A stretch of 38,070 bases of DNA, from IMG/VR virus record IMGVR_UViG_3300047496_000216, positions 1-38,070 of that record. One strand, given 5' to 3'. The position numbers were made by a program, and so were the translations under genes. Numbering within the stretch: position 1 is the first letter of the stretch; each line of letters opens with the position of its first letter. The notes below the pieces were generated by a model. That model saw only the letters and a program-made list of their open reading frames with translations, was not told where the DNA came from and did no database searches. Positions 1-6,840 of this stretch are shown here, piece after piece. Origin of the DNA: a virus.

Positions 1-243
1 CGCTAGAGTCATCCACAAGGAACAAGGGTGGGTGCCTATAGGTTACCACCAGCTTTGGCACGTGAGCGCCCCCTACCGCTATAACTACAAGCTTGGGAGT
101 GCGGCAGGAGCAGACTGTGGCCACGGGAAAATCGAATTCTGATGCCTGAGGTCATTGTTTACCATTTGGATAGCGAGTTAGAGCACTTGAAGGGGAAAAA
201 CTGGAAGGGGCGTCAAAGCCGAAAGTTCGGCCCTTCTCAAACT
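1..243. repeat. Contig-end redundancy, left copy (16-base deletion)
   Basis: Bases 1-243 match 37812-38070 base for base apart from 16 bases present only in the right copy, between GCAGACTG and TGGCCACGG at about base 117. The overlap shows that the contig is circular, or that the molecule is terminally redundant or circularly permuted. The missing bases change the reading frame of the glycosyltransferase that spans the junction. The right copy keeps the frame open, so the left copy is the defective one, either a real minor variant or an assembly error at a contig end. Confidence 0.95.
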
Positions 244-435
244 TCCCCAGAGAAAAAATTGGTGGGTGCCACGGCGCCCCATGTGACACAAAAAAAATCA
301 AGTGACACAACACATGACACAGGGCCTGTGGTTCACTCGAAAGTGATCCATCAGATAAATCATCGGATTGTCCATCATTTTAGGTGTCCTCCGTGCCCCC
401 CGAGACCAAAGCCAAAGCCGCCTTATTGTGATTGA
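142..435 (+). CDS. GT-A glycosyltransferase, C-terminal part (gene split by contig ends)
   Basis: This reading frame is the 3' end of the gene that begins at 37330. Joining 37330-38070 to base 244 gives one continuous 310-residue protein that stops at 433-435. The ATG at 142 is an internal methionine, not a real start: the same codon lies inside the open frame at 37969 in the right copy. Upstream of 118 the left copy is out of frame because of a 16-base deletion, and the true frame hits a stop at about 140. The last 60 residues form a low-complexity tail rich in His, Thr, Lys and Pro, ending in a Cys-Pro-rich segment (PPCPPRPKPKPP). Such a tail is not part of the GT-A fold and may bind metal or a partner. 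The function is described at 37330. Confidence 0.8.
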   Translation: MPEVIVYHLDSELEHLKGKNWKGRQSRKFGPSQTSPEKKLVGATAPHVTQKKSSDTTHDTGPVVHSKVIHQINHRIVHHFRCPPCPPRPKPKPPYCD

Positions 436-439
436 CGTA

Positions 440-463
440 TCGTTATACAATCGTTAAACAATT
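440..463. promoter_or_regulatory. Operator-like tandem repeats (TCGTTAWACAAT x2)
   Basis: Two abutting 12-base copies, TCGTTATACAAT (440-451) and TCGTTAAACAAT (451-462), lie just after the glycosyltransferase stop and upstream of the ERF operon. The second sits in a 15-base word, AATCGTTAAACAATT (449-463), that recurs exactly at 37268-37282. An inverted relative, AACGATTGTA, is at 539-548. The first copy overlaps TACAAT (446-451), a plausible -10 element, although no good -35 is visible. Tandem sites over a -10 suggest repressor binding. The ribbon-helix-helix protein at 37100 is the natural candidate, which is inference. Confidence 0.5.
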
Positions 464-468
464 CATCG

Positions 469-633
469 ATGCGAGTGAATGACTCAAAAAAGCCGTACGA
501 CGCCGTCATGGCGGTTCGTGTTTGGAGCCACATGGTAAACGATTGTAGGCGACTAAGATTGAGCTACTCGGAGATCGCAAGACAAGCAATTCTATCGAAG
601 ATAAAGAAGGCCAAGAACGCGAGGAGAAAATGA
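469..633 (+). CDS. Small basic helical protein, possible DNA binder
   Basis: This is a 54-residue open frame whose stop TGA overlaps the ATG of the ERF gene (ATGA), the usual sign of translational coupling. The second half is strongly basic and helical and contains RLRLSYSEIARQAILSKIKK, which resembles a compact DNA-binding helical segment. The ATG at 469 and a GTG at 475 are both possible starts, and neither has a strong ribosome-binding site. I do not recognise a family. Position directly before a recombination gene and behind operator-like repeats makes a regulatory or recombination accessory role plausible. Non-coding leader sequence is the alternative. Confidence 0.45.
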   Translation: MRVNDSKKPYDAVMAVRVWSHMVNDCRRLRLSYSEIARQAILSKIKKAKNARRK

Positions 634-1307
634 AGAACTCTCCGGAACTAAAAAACTTGGCGGCCGCTCTTTCGAAAGCTCAAGCGGAGATCCGTGGCGC
701 CTTAAAGGATCAGCAGAACCCTTACTTTAAAAGCAAGTACGCAGATCTCGCCTCCGTTTGGGATGCTTGCCGTGAGCCTCTCACTAAGAACGGTTTGAGC
801 GTTGTGCAGGTTCCAGAAGTCGTAGAAGATAAAATCTATTTAGTTACCGCTTTATTGCACTCTTCCGGAGAATGGATTTCTGGCGGATATCCGATCATTC
901 CAATTAAACCGGACCCTCAGTCACTGGGATCTGCGATGACCTATGCGAGGCGATATGCCTTGTCTGCTATCGTGGGAGTTTGTCCGGAAGACGATGATGG
1001 CGAAGCGTCGATGTCTAGAAATCAGACTCATAGACCGGAAACGAAAACTAAAGCCGAACCGGCTCCAGAAACCACGCCGTCTCCCTTTTTAAGCGAACGA
1101 CAGCTAGCTCAGTTCTTCGCGGTCGTTAAAGAGACTGGTTGGGACAAACCTGAAGCGAACTTAAAAGATTTGATTTCTGCGAAGTGGGGCATCAAATCCA
1201 GAAAAGAAATTCCGGTTGGACTTTTTAAAGAGATTTTAGATTACTTGAGAGCGAATCGGTGGGCGTCACTTTCTGCGCCTACCGATTTCGCTCCGAGCGA
1301 TATTTAG
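630..1307 (+). CDS. erf: ERF-family single-strand DNA annealing protein
   Basis: This 225-residue protein matches the ERF superfamily of phage recombinases, which anneal complementary single strands and promote recombination, for example for genome circularisation. The N-terminal domain (about residues 1-130) carries the family signatures: LSKAQAEI near the start, NPYFKSKYADLASVWDACR (about 31-49), and SLGSAMTYARRYALSAIVGV (about 98-117) with the conserved glycine and arginine pair, followed by the acidic EDDDGE. A Pro/Thr-rich linker (about 135-150) leads to a helical C-terminal domain that probably binds partners. A GAGGAG site precedes the ATG by four bases. The partner nuclease is probably the VRR-NUC protein at 4106. 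A terminator follows at 1334. Confidence 0.9.
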   Translation: MKNSPELKNLAAALSKAQAEIRGALKDQQNPYFKSKYADLASVWDACREPLTKNGLSVVQVPEVVEDKIYLVTALLHSSGEWISGGYPIIPIKPDPQSLGSAMTYARRYALSAIVGVCPEDDDGEASMSRNQTHRPETKTKAEPAPETTPSPFLSERQLAQFFAVVKETGWDKPEANLKDLISAKWGIKSRKEIPVGLFKEILDYLRANRWASLSAPTDFAPSDI

Positions 1308-1333
1308 GCCAGTGAAGCGGCCTAAAAACTGGG

Positions 1334-1385
1334 CGGGCACGCGGGGCTCCTTTACATCAATAAAATCTCCGCGTGCTCGTTTTTT
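1334..1385 (+). terminator. Rho-independent terminator after erf
   Basis: CGGGCACGCGG (1334-1344) pairs with CCGCGTGCTCG (1369-1379) over 11 positions with one G-U pair, across a 24-base loop, and is followed at once by six T (1380-1385). It separates erf from the glycosyltransferase at 1403. A smaller hairpin, TAGGCC/GGCCTA, sits on the erf stop codon just upstream. Confidence 0.75.
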
Positions 1386-1402
1386 GAACATGGGGTTGGG
1401 GT

Positions 1403-2155
1403 ATGAGAGTTTTTGTTGTCACGTCCGCTTATTGCCAAGCGGGACTTCTAGCTCACGGTTTAAAAAGGTTCGAAGCGATAAAGACTCCTGGCCTTATCTA
1501 CCGTCACGTCGTGGTCGGTGGACACTATCCGTTCCCAAATAAAGCGCACAACGAGGTTTGCCTAAGAAGAATTTGTGACGCATTCGGCGTCGAGTACATG
1601 CAGCCCGAGTACGACTTGGGATCCGCGCAAACACAGAATTGGTGCCTACAACAGCTGGACATTCAGCCCGGGGACGCGTTCATCAACCTGGATCCGGATG
1701 CGATGTGCTCAGTCCGTGGTTGGGATAAAGCGATGTTCGATGTGCTTTCTTCCGACCCTGAATGCGCACTGATTCACTGCATTTCGCCACCCGTGCAAGA
1801 CATGATAGACGAAGGGAAGACTCCCATCGAAATAAAACACGTCTCTGGTTATCAACTCGCGGTTCCTCTTCGCCCCGACCAATTTAATCTCACAATGTGG
1901 AGATATTCGGTCATTCACGACTTCGGAGGCATTCTTCAACAGCATCCCTATTACGGGCAGGTTGAGATCCCGATGTATATGGCGATAAGAGAAAAAGGAT
2001 TTTACAACGCCTACCTACTTGGTTTCAGGGAGGATGAGCGAGGTAAAGACATGCACGATCCGGAATTCACTATGTGGAAGAGAGCTCACGCTCACGATAT
2101 GACCTACATGGGGAAGTTCGAAGAGTACTGTCAGGCAAATGGATGGATCAAATAG
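1403..2155 (+). CDS. GT-A fold glycosyltransferase (GT2-like)
   Basis: This 250-residue soluble protein resembles nucleotide-sugar-dependent glycosyltransferases of the GT-A fold. The N-terminus MRVFVVTSAY is a first beta strand. AQTQNWCLQQL (about 75-85) fits the helix that precedes the metal site. FINLDPDA holds a DXD-type motif (Asp97-Pro98-Asp99) that would bind the metal and sugar nucleotide. The C-terminal half has HD-rich segments (GKDMHD, RAHAHDMTYMG) typical of the acceptor side in phage-borne members. No membrane segment is present, so it should act in the cytoplasm. A G-rich Shine-Dalgarno (GGGGTTGGGGT) precedes the ATG. It lies behind a terminator and starts a run of genes to 4441. 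The acceptor is unknown. Confidence 0.75.
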   Translation: MRVFVVTSAYCQAGLLAHGLKRFEAIKTPGLIYRHVVVGGHYPFPNKAHNEVCLRRICDAFGVEYMQPEYDLGSAQTQNWCLQQLDIQPGDAFINLDPDAMCSVRGWDKAMFDVLSSDPECALIHCISPPVQDMIDEGKTPIEIKHVSGYQLAVPLRPDQFNLTMWRYSVIHDFGGILQQHPYYGQVEIPMYMAIREKGFYNAYLLGFREDERGKDMHDPEFTMWKRAHAHDMTYMGKFEEYCQANGWIK

Positions 2156-2164
2156 GAGGCAAAA

Positions 2165-2386
2165 ATGGAAGACGCTGAAATCGACTCTCACTTAAGTGAC
2201 GCGAAATCAAATCTAGTGAACACTGATGTTTTTCAGTCGTTCGTTATCGTCGGTAAAGTAAAGGACAGGGACACGATCTCTTTCATCGATTACGGGGAAA
2301 GCCTGTTCGATAAGGCTTCGGTCGTTAATTTCATGAACGAGTTTTACAAGGCCAGAATGCTGGCCGCAGTTGGAGGAATGAAGTAA
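2165..2386 (+). CDS. Small protein of unknown function
   Basis: A 73-residue acidic protein with a textbook ribosome-binding site (AGGAGG, seven bases before the ATG). It starts nine bases after the glycosyltransferase stop and overlaps the next gene by one base (TAATGG), so it belongs to the same operon. Its layout (short N-terminus, two or three hydrophobic strands around FVIVGKV and TISFIDYG, then a helix VVNFMNEFYKA) parallels that of the next protein, in which a strand pair precedes VLKFMNAIMDRE. They may be diverged duplicates. No family recognised. Confidence 0.65.
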   Translation: MEDAEIDSHLSDAKSNLVNTDVFQSFVIVGKVKDRDTISFIDYGESLFDKASVVNFMNEFYKARMLAAVGGMK

Positions 2387-2598
2387 TGGAGAGCTTAGAA
2401 CAGTCAGTCGTTGATTTTATGAAAACCCACAATCTACAAGGCTGCGTTACCGCGTGGATCACCGAAGAGGGTTCGATTCAAACCGTGTTTGCGAACACCA
2501 CTCAGGTGAGCAGGCTCGGAGTTTTGAAGTTCATGAACGCGATCATGGATAGAGAACTCGACATGTCCCTCAACGTAGAAAAGATTCAGCACGCCTAA
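2386..2598 (+). CDS. Small protein of unknown function, possible paralogue of preceding gene
   Basis: A 70-residue protein coupled to the gene before it by a one-base stop/start overlap. GGAGG in the upstream gene (about 2371) serves as its ribosome-binding site. It has a short helical start (VVDFMKTHN), two strands (CVTAWITEEGSIQTVF) and a final helix (GVLKFMNAIMDRELDMS). The FMN.(I/F) helix resembles the helix at the end of the upstream protein, so a small duplicated fold is possible. Its place between two glycosyltransferases hints at an accessory role, but this is context only. Confidence 0.65.
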   Translation: MESLEQSVVDFMKTHNLQGCVTAWITEEGSIQTVFANTTQVSRLGVLKFMNAIMDRELDMSLNVEKIQHA

Positions 2599-2607
2599 GA
2601 GGTAGCA

Positions 2608-3636
2608 GTGGCTCGTCAATTTAATTTGGCTTGTATCTTTCCTGATGCCATGGACGCGACGTCATTTTATCGTGGCGCGCGTCCCATGGGACTCCTTAAA
2701 AAGAAGTTAGACTTTGGGATTATAACAAATCCTCAAGCCCTTAACTGGCCGGAGACTAGCAGTTGCGACGCGGTCTATCTTCAACGCCCGTTCTCTGAAG
2801 CGCACGTTCAAATGTGCAATCTCGCGCGCTATTTGAACCTGCCTATTTGGATAGACTTCGATGACAACATTTGGGACATCCCGATTCACAATAAGGCGTG
2901 GCAAAACTACCGGGCGGCCGGCACCAGACAGAATATCCTTTCGATGCTTCAGATGGCGGCCGTAGTCACGACGACTACTCCGTTCTTAAAATCGAAGGTG
3001 ACTCACAAAAACGTGAAGGTGATCCCCAATTGCTATGACGATTACCTTTTGGGAGAAGGATCCAGGCTTCAACGAAAGAAAAATATCAAGCCCAGGAAAA
3101 TGATTTTTTGGAGAGGCTCGGACTCACATCAGAAAGATCTGATGCAGGTGACAGAAGCTATCATTAAACTCTCTCGGGCCGATCAGAAGTGGGAATGGGG
3201 AATAATGGGTTACGATCCATTCTTCTTACTTCAGAACATGCCGCCTTCTCGTACTCACTTCATCAATTACACGGACATCATCCGGTACTTTGAAGAGATC
3301 CAAAAAAGACAGGCGGCCATTCACATCGTTCCTCTTTTTGTCGACGATTTCAATAAAGCGAAAAGTAATATCGCCTGGATCGAAGCGACCCATGCGGGAA
3401 GTGTCGTGCTAGCGCCTGACATCGAAGAATGGAGAAAGCCTGGCATCGTAAACTATAAAAATCCAGTGACTCATCCGACGGACTTCGAAGAGAAGTTAAA
3501 GCATATGATGGATAACTTCGATGAGTACCGAGGATTTAACGAAATTAGCTGGGCATACATTAAGGAGAATCTTCTCCTTTCAAACGTGAACGAGAAGAGA
3601 GCCGACATCTTAAGAGAGATTATAAAAGACCTATGA
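2608..3636 (+). CDS. GT-B fold glycosyltransferase (GT4/GT1-like)
   Basis: This 342-residue protein resembles GT-B glycosyltransferases that transfer a sugar from a nucleotide donor. The first half shows an N-terminal Rossmann-like unit with SFYRGARPMGLL and PIWIDFDDNIWDIP (about 89-102), a signature of phage and cell-wall GT4-like enzymes. VIPNCYDDYLL (about 140-150) marks the domain junction. The second half has the donor-site layout: a strand-turn FWRGSDSHQKD, then IAWIEATHAGSVVLAPDIEEW (about 257-277) with the conserved acidic residue after IAWIE. No signal peptide or membrane segment. The start is GTG with AGAGGT five bases upstream. Its stop overlaps the ATG of the next gene (ATGATG). 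Confidence 0.78.
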   Translation: MARQFNLACIFPDAMDATSFYRGARPMGLLKKKLDFGIITNPQALNWPETSSCDAVYLQRPFSEAHVQMCNLARYLNLPIWIDFDDNIWDIPIHNKAWQNYRAAGTRQNILSMLQMAAVVTTTTPFLKSKVTHKNVKVIPNCYDDYLLGEGSRLQRKKNIKPRKMIFWRGSDSHQKDLMQVTEAIIKLSRADQKWEWGIMGYDPFFLLQNMPPSRTHFINYTDIIRYFEEIQKRQAAIHIVPLFVDDFNKAKSNIAWIEATHAGSVVLAPDIEEWRKPGIVNYKNPVTHPTDFEEKLKHMMDNFDEYRGFNEISWAYIKENLLLSNVNEKRADILREIIKDL

Positions 3637-3959
3637 TGACAAAAAAAGACATCATCGACATCTTCGAAATCGATCCGAAGCTCTTAAAAGACTGCGAGAT
3701 CATTTTCTCTAGTTACCAAATGGAGAATTACGACGGTGAGATCTACATTCTGCTCGCAAAAGATGGGAAGCTTTTCGATGTAGAAGCTTCTCACTCATCC
3801 ACCGAAGGCCTTGTCGGCCAGTGGGAGCCGATTGAGACCACGATGAAGATGCTCAAAGAACGGTTTTCGAATAAGGATGCGTGTAAGATATTCGAAGAGG
3901 ATCACGGCAAAGAGGCCTTGAAAGAGATCAAGACGCTAGTGGATCTTACTTGGAACTAG
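3633..3959 (+). CDS. Conserved phage-type hypothetical protein
   Basis: A 108-residue acidic protein that begins within the stop codon of the glycosyltransferase before it, so translation is probably coupled. The segment GKLFDVEASHSSTEGLVGQWEPIETTMKML (in parts) resembles a small family I recall in many phages, with a pattern like E-(V/A)-x-x-S/H-x-S-x-x-G-L-x-G-Q-W-x-P-x-x-T. The Cys residues usual in that family are replaced here. Its biochemical role is not known. The gene stays with the glycosyltransferase run and is followed after ten bases by the next gene. Confidence 0.7.
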   Translation: MMTKKDIIDIFEIDPKLLKDCEIIFSSYQMENYDGEIYILLAKDGKLFDVEASHSSTEGLVGQWEPIETTMKMLKERFSNKDACKIFEEDHGKEALKEIKTLVDLTWN

Positions 3960-3969
3960 GGAGGTAGTT

Positions 3970-4188
3970 ATGGACCTAGAGACTCGGGCGACTCAGTATG
4001 CGATTGAACGGGTGGATCAGCTGAAGGGCACCGATATGTCGCAGCCCTTTGATACGGTTCTTTTCAAGGCGATGAAAGAGGCATGGTTGGAGGGGTATCA
4101 TACAGATGACGATCGAAGCGCAAATCCTATCATCGATAAAACACCTACTTCAGATCCTGACTTCTCAGGGAAAGGTCAGATACCGTAG
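3970..4188 (+). CDS. Small acidic protein of unknown function
   Basis: A 72-residue protein with a strong ribosome-binding site (GGGAGG, six bases before ATG). The N-terminal half is predicted helical (RATQYAIERVDQLKG, FDTVLFKAMKEAWLEGYHT) and the C-terminal third is disordered and acidic. Its last 83 bases overlap the start of the VRR-NUC gene in another frame, so the C-terminus is constrained by two proteins. No family recognised. Confidence 0.6.
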   Translation: MDLETRATQYAIERVDQLKGTDMSQPFDTVLFKAMKEAWLEGYHTDDDRSANPIIDKTPTSDPDFSGKGQIP

Positions 4189-4441
4189 AATCGACGGCTC
4201 CCCCAGGATCCGAGGCCAAGGGAACTTCTCCCCCTCCTCTCATCGCGGAATGACGGATCTCGTCATCTTCATCAAAAATGGCCCGACAGTTTGGGCTGAA
4301 GTGAAGAACAAAAAAGGCACCCTCACATCCCATCAGGTGGCATTCCAAAACGACCTTCTAGACATGGGTCACATCCACCAAGTGTGGAGATCCCTTCAAG
4401 ATGCAGTGTGCGGCTTGGTAGAATTGGGAGTCGAGCTATAA
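4106..4441 (+). CDS. VRR-NUC domain nuclease
   Basis: This 111-residue protein is a single PD-(D/E)XK-type VRR-NUC domain, a family of phage and restriction-like nucleases that cut branched or single-strand DNA and often stand in for a Holliday-junction resolvase. The signatures are present: GMTDLVIF with Asp51, the E-x-K pair in WAEVKNKKG (Glu65, Lys67), and the QVAFQ helix with Gln77. A basic stretch, YRRIDGSPRIRG, precedes the core. With ERF it provides a minimal recombination and processing set, for example resolving concatemers before packaging. The ATG lies in the upstream gene, with GGAGGGG about nine bases before it. No helicase or primase is present. Confidence 0.82.
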   Translation: MTIEAQILSSIKHLLQILTSQGKVRYRRIDGSPRIRGQGNFSPSSHRGMTDLVIFIKNGPTVWAEVKNKKGTLTSHQVAFQNDLLDMGHIHQVWRSLQDAVCGLVELGVEL

Positions 4442-4447
4442 TAAGGA

Positions 4448-4624
4448 ATGCCGAAATCAAGGTTCAACGTGCCCGAGTTCACGTTCAAGCTTGTCACCCA
4501 CGTTTTACTAGGGGTTCTTACCTACCTGGCCGTTCAAATGTACTCGGACGTTAGGTCGCTCGATATCCGAATCGCGGTTATCGAATCGAAGCTTCAATGT
4601 CATCTGAAGGGGCGGAAGCCTTAA
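4448..4624 (+). CDS. Small single-pass membrane protein with coiled-coil tail
   Basis: This 58-residue frame starts seven bases after the nuclease stop. A charged N-terminus is followed by one membrane segment (KLVTHVLLGVLTYLAVQMY, about 15-33), a heptad-like helix (DVRSLDIRIAVIESKLQ) and a basic end (KGRKP). This is the layout of XhlA/holin-associated or small spanin-like proteins. Next to the oppositely oriented lysis genes, a lysis role is plausible but not shown. AAGGA lies directly against the ATG, which is close for a ribosome-binding site. Its last 47 bases overlap, antisense, the end of the gene at 4578-4778. Confidence 0.55.
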   Translation: MPKSRFNVPEFTFKLVTHVLLGVLTYLAVQMYSDVRSLDIRIAVIESKLQCHLKGRKP

Positions 4625-4778
4625 GCCTATCCTTTACCCCTTGAAGCTCAGTTCGGATCTGAGCCTTTCCCTGTACTGGATGTAACAGGGCGATGATTTC
4701 TCGAATGTCAGTGATGATCTCAGGGGCGATCTTGACCGCTTCGACAACAAGTCCAATGATATTGAAAATGTTTCCCAT
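4578..4778 (-). CDS. Small helical protein, end of lysis region
   Basis: A 66-residue protein at the 3' end of the late minus-strand block. The first half (FNIIGLVVEAVKIAPEIITDIREIIALL) is an amphipathic to hydrophobic helix, and the second half (QIRTELQGVKDRLKA) looks coiled. AAAGG stands nine bases before the ATG. Proteins of this kind occur beside phage endolysins, but I cannot assign a family. The 3' end overlaps a plus-strand gene by 47 bases. AAGGGG/CCCCTT (4607-4612, 4637-4642) could form a weak bidirectional terminator. Confidence 0.6.
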   Translation of the reverse strand: MGNIFNIIGLVVEAVKIAPEIITDIREIIALLHPVQGKAQIRTELQGVKDRLKASAPSDDIEASIR

Positions 4779-4836
4779 AAGGCATTACCTTTATTTGAGC
4801 TTCGTTTATTTGAGTCTCGTTGGGACCAGGTACTTA

Positions 4837-5085
4837 TTACCCGAGAAAAGCGTCCGCGAGGTCTCCCAAACGGTAACCAATTGTCTCGAGGCACGTCGCC
4901 CGGTCCTTCTCTTCAGTCGGGATCCCACTTACGGCGCCCAAGACCCCGATGAGTTCTCCGAGTTCGCTTCCGGCGATTTCAGTGGCGGACTTCCCTGCTT
5001 TGACCGCTTTTACAATGTCGATTACGAGAAGTGCAGCTGCGTCGATACCTACGGCGTAATTCACAGTCCGTTGAGCGATTGCCAT
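4837..5085 (-). CDS. Small helical protein of the lysis region
   Basis: This 82-residue protein is read from the ATG at 5085, which follows GGGGGAG by seven bases. Longer frames to 5133 have no ribosome-binding site. It is alanine-rich and helical (DAAALLVIDIVKAVKAG, IAGSELGELIGVLGAVSGI), with a charged loop (TEEKDRAT) and a helical end (YRLGDLADAFLG). The hydrophobicity is too interrupted for a clear membrane span. It shares the hydrophobic (V/I)(V/D)xxVKA pattern with the 66-residue neighbour, so the two may be related or work together. Position after the endolysin suggests a lysis or virion accessory role. Confidence 0.65.
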   Translation of the reverse strand: MAIAQRTVNYAVGIDAAALLVIDIVKAVKAGKSATEIAGSELGELIGVLGAVSGIPTEEKDRATCLETIGYRLGDLADAFLG

Positions 5086-5099
5086 GATTTTCTCCCCCT

Positions 5100-5192
5100 T
5101 TAAAGGATGACAGTGTGCAACACAGTGACGCACACCAAAACGATAACTTCGATCACCAAAAGTTCAGTAAGGCTTAGCATGTACCGGCTCAT
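5100..5192 (-). CDS. Tiny membrane protein downstream of endolysin
   Basis: A 30-residue frame starts at 5192 inside the endolysin stop codon (TGATG). The protein begins MSRYMLSLTE and continues as one uninterrupted hydrophobic helix (LLVIEVIVLVCVTVLHTVIL), the right length to span a membrane. Coupling to the endolysin stop and the single transmembrane helix fit a small holin- or pinholin-like protein. Its shortness means coding status needs proof. Confidence 0.5.
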   Translation of the reverse strand: MSRYMLSLTELLVIEVIVLVCVTVLHTVIL

Positions 5193-5638
5193 CAGATCAC
5201 CTTGTAGGTTCTAAGGTTGTTACCAGTGAGCGCTAGGTACTGGTTTTCTCCTGCAACCTTCACACCCAACCATTGGTGCATGTAGCGCTGTGGCTTCATC
5301 CCAAGATGAAGGCCACCGATCTCTTTTCCGTTGAACTGCCATTCAGGATAGACCCCGATAGAAGTAAACCCAAACCGCACTGCGCTAAGAAAGAGGTTTA
5401 AAAGAGTAAAAGGACCGCAGACGTAGTCAGGGACGATCACATCTACCGCAAATCCCTCATAGTGCTCACTGTCTTCAGTGTGCTTCCCTTGAGTTCCACA
5501 ATCGATGTGCGGATGAACACCAATGAAATCGGTCCAGGCGTCGAGCGCTTGGATAAGTTTAAAGTCCATGCGGAGCGGTTCCCCGAAGTCAGGAGTTGGT
5601 TTGAAATTCCTGATGGTGTCCCACTCTTTTTGGGTCAT
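5192..5638 (-). CDS. Endolysin, M15 peptidase type (D-Ala-D-Ala carboxypeptidase-like)
   Basis: This 148-residue protein has the metal site of the Hedgehog/D-Ala-D-Ala peptidase fold: SEHYEGFAVDV matches SxHxxGxAxD with His59 and Asp66, and GGLHLGM supplies His111. Such proteins cut peptidoglycan stem peptides or cross-bridges and serve as phage endolysins. There is no signal peptide, so export through a holin is expected; small membrane proteins follow directly at 5100 and nearby. Length is typical of single-domain M15A lysins. The gene lies after the tail genes, with no good ribosome-binding site before the ATG, so reinitiation from the upstream gene 21 bases away is likely. Confidence 0.85.
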   Translation of the reverse strand: MTQKEWDTIRNFKPTPDFGEPLRMDFKLIQALDAWTDFIGVHPHIDCGTQGKHTEDSEHYEGFAVDVIVPDYVCGPFTLLNLFLSAVRFGFTSIGVYPEWQFNGKEIGGLHLGMKPQRYMHQWLGVKVAGENQYLALTGNNLRTYKVI

Positions 5639-5659
5639 GCGATCTATTTTACCAGGCCT

Positions 5660-6274
5660 TCAATTGATCTTGATGAAATTGTTTACGGTGACGTTTTTAG
5701 GAGCAGTTTCAAGACCGACACTAGCGTTGATGACCAGGTTCGTTACTACGGTCGCGGCGCCCGCCGGCAAAGCTTGAGCGAAAGAGCTTCCAGTGTTCGC
5801 AAGTCCGACAAGCACTGATGTGATGGAATTGCCAAGAGTTATGAAAATGGAATGAGTATGAAAAATGACGTTGTCTGCCTGATAGCTTCCCAGGGCGAGA
5901 TCGCCGAGCTCATTAATCCCGGCCCCATTGTCTTTCATCCTCGTGAAAAGACCTCTCATGTCAGGAACTGAAGTGGCTCCGAAGGTAGTGCCATAGGTCG
6001 TGCTAGAGATAGGAGTGCCGGAAGATGTCCCATCAACCGTAGACCTTCCATCAGCTAAAATCCACACGGTCCCCAGTTGCGCTTGCAACTGCGCCTCAGT
6101 CAAAAAAGCTCGCTTGATGGACCCCACAGGAACCGGGTTATTGAAGTTCGTGAGCACGTAATTGATGACTTGTGAGATGCGAAGCAGGAACGAATCTTCG
6201 ATGCCTGCGATGAAGCTCGCCTCCTGGATCTGAAGAGTCATTCCTCTATTAAAAACTCCTGGTACGTTGGACAT
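5660..6274 (-). CDS. Tail collar-type protein, third tandem copy
   Basis: This 204-residue protein is the last of three related tandem genes. It follows the tail-collar pattern: an N-terminal helical region ending in a VGSI(K)-x-x-FLTEAQLQAQLG segment (about 50-70), then WILADGRS, PDMRGLFTRMKD, the HTHS motif, and the common C-terminus NNFIKIN. In phages this domain trims tail-fibre ends and sits at the host-contacting tip. The 115 residues between the collar segment and the end differ from its neighbours, which fits receptor-facing variability. It overlaps the upstream copy by one base. It could be a short tail fibre or a decoration of the tail tip. Confidence 0.75.
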   Translation of the reverse strand: MSNVPGVFNRGMTLQIQEASFIAGIEDSFLLRISQVINYVLTNFNNPVPVGSIKRAFLTEAQLQAQLGTVWILADGRSTVDGTSSGTPISSTTYGTTFGATSVPDMRGLFTRMKDNGAGINELGDLALGSYQADNVIFHTHSIFITLGNSITSVLVGLANTGSSFAQALPAGAATVVTNLVINASVGLETAPKNVTVNNFIKIN

Positions 6275-6840
6275 CAGTTCACCCTAATAAAAAAGTTGGT
6301 GGTGGAGTTCAAAACTCGAGTCTCGTTTCCGCCTGCGTTTTGGATTGTGGCAGACATATTAGAAGGGCCGGTGATATCAGCGTAAGTGGATCCAGTTCCA
6401 CATTGGTTAGTGGAACTAAAAGACGCCAAGTTTTGACCAGTTTGAGTGGTTGCGTGGCTATGAGAGGCCAACTGGTCCGTCTGAAAAGTGCCAAGAGGCA
6501 GGTCTCCGCTCGCATTACCGAAGATGTCAGCACGGTTGTTTTGCTTCCCTCTTAAGAACATTCCACGAAGATCCGGGAGAACCGTGGACGAGAACAATTG
6601 AGCGAAAGCGCTACCCGTGACATCCCTGCCATCGCACAAGATCCACCCGGTTCCCATGACAGCCTGGAACTGAGCTTCGGTGAGGTTACACGAAACGATC
6701 TCTCCAACCGCGTATTGTTCGATTTGGTTCAGGATGTAGTTTAAAGACCCTGCAATCTTTTGGAGCATCGATTCGCTCATCGGAGCGTTTTCGTTTATCT
6801 CCTGAGCCTGAATGAACTGTGGTGAATCGGGGACGTTCAT
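6274..6840 (-). CDS. Tail collar-type protein, second tandem copy
   Basis: A 188-residue relative of its two neighbours. It has AVGEIVSCNLTEAQFQAVMG, then GWILCDGRDVTGSAFAQL, LPDLRGMFLRGKQNNR, LASHSHATT (His-x-His of collar domains) and the shared ending NFFIRVN. It is the closest of the three to classical collar-domain proteins, which carry W-x-x-C-D-G and PDLRG. It overlaps both neighbours by a single base, so the three are made from one message and may form a mixed assembly. Confidence 0.8.
   Translation of the reverse strand: MNVPDSPQFIQAQEINENAPMSESMLQKIAGSLNYILNQIEQYAVGEIVSCNLTEAQFQAVMGTGWILCDGRDVTGSAFAQLFSSTVLPDLRGMFLRGKQNNRADIFGNASGDLPLGTFQTDQLASHSHATTQTGQNLASFSSTNQCGTGSTYADITGPSNMSATIQNAGGNETRVLNSTTNFFIRVN

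Noticed and set aside
1575-1945. Frames in other phases within the glycosyltransferase at 1403
   Set aside because: They have no start signal and a composition expected from shadow frames.
4790-4814. TTTATTTGAG direct repeat in the gap between two small lysis genes
   Set aside because: Two imperfect 15-base copies are too short and AT-rich to distinguish from chance.
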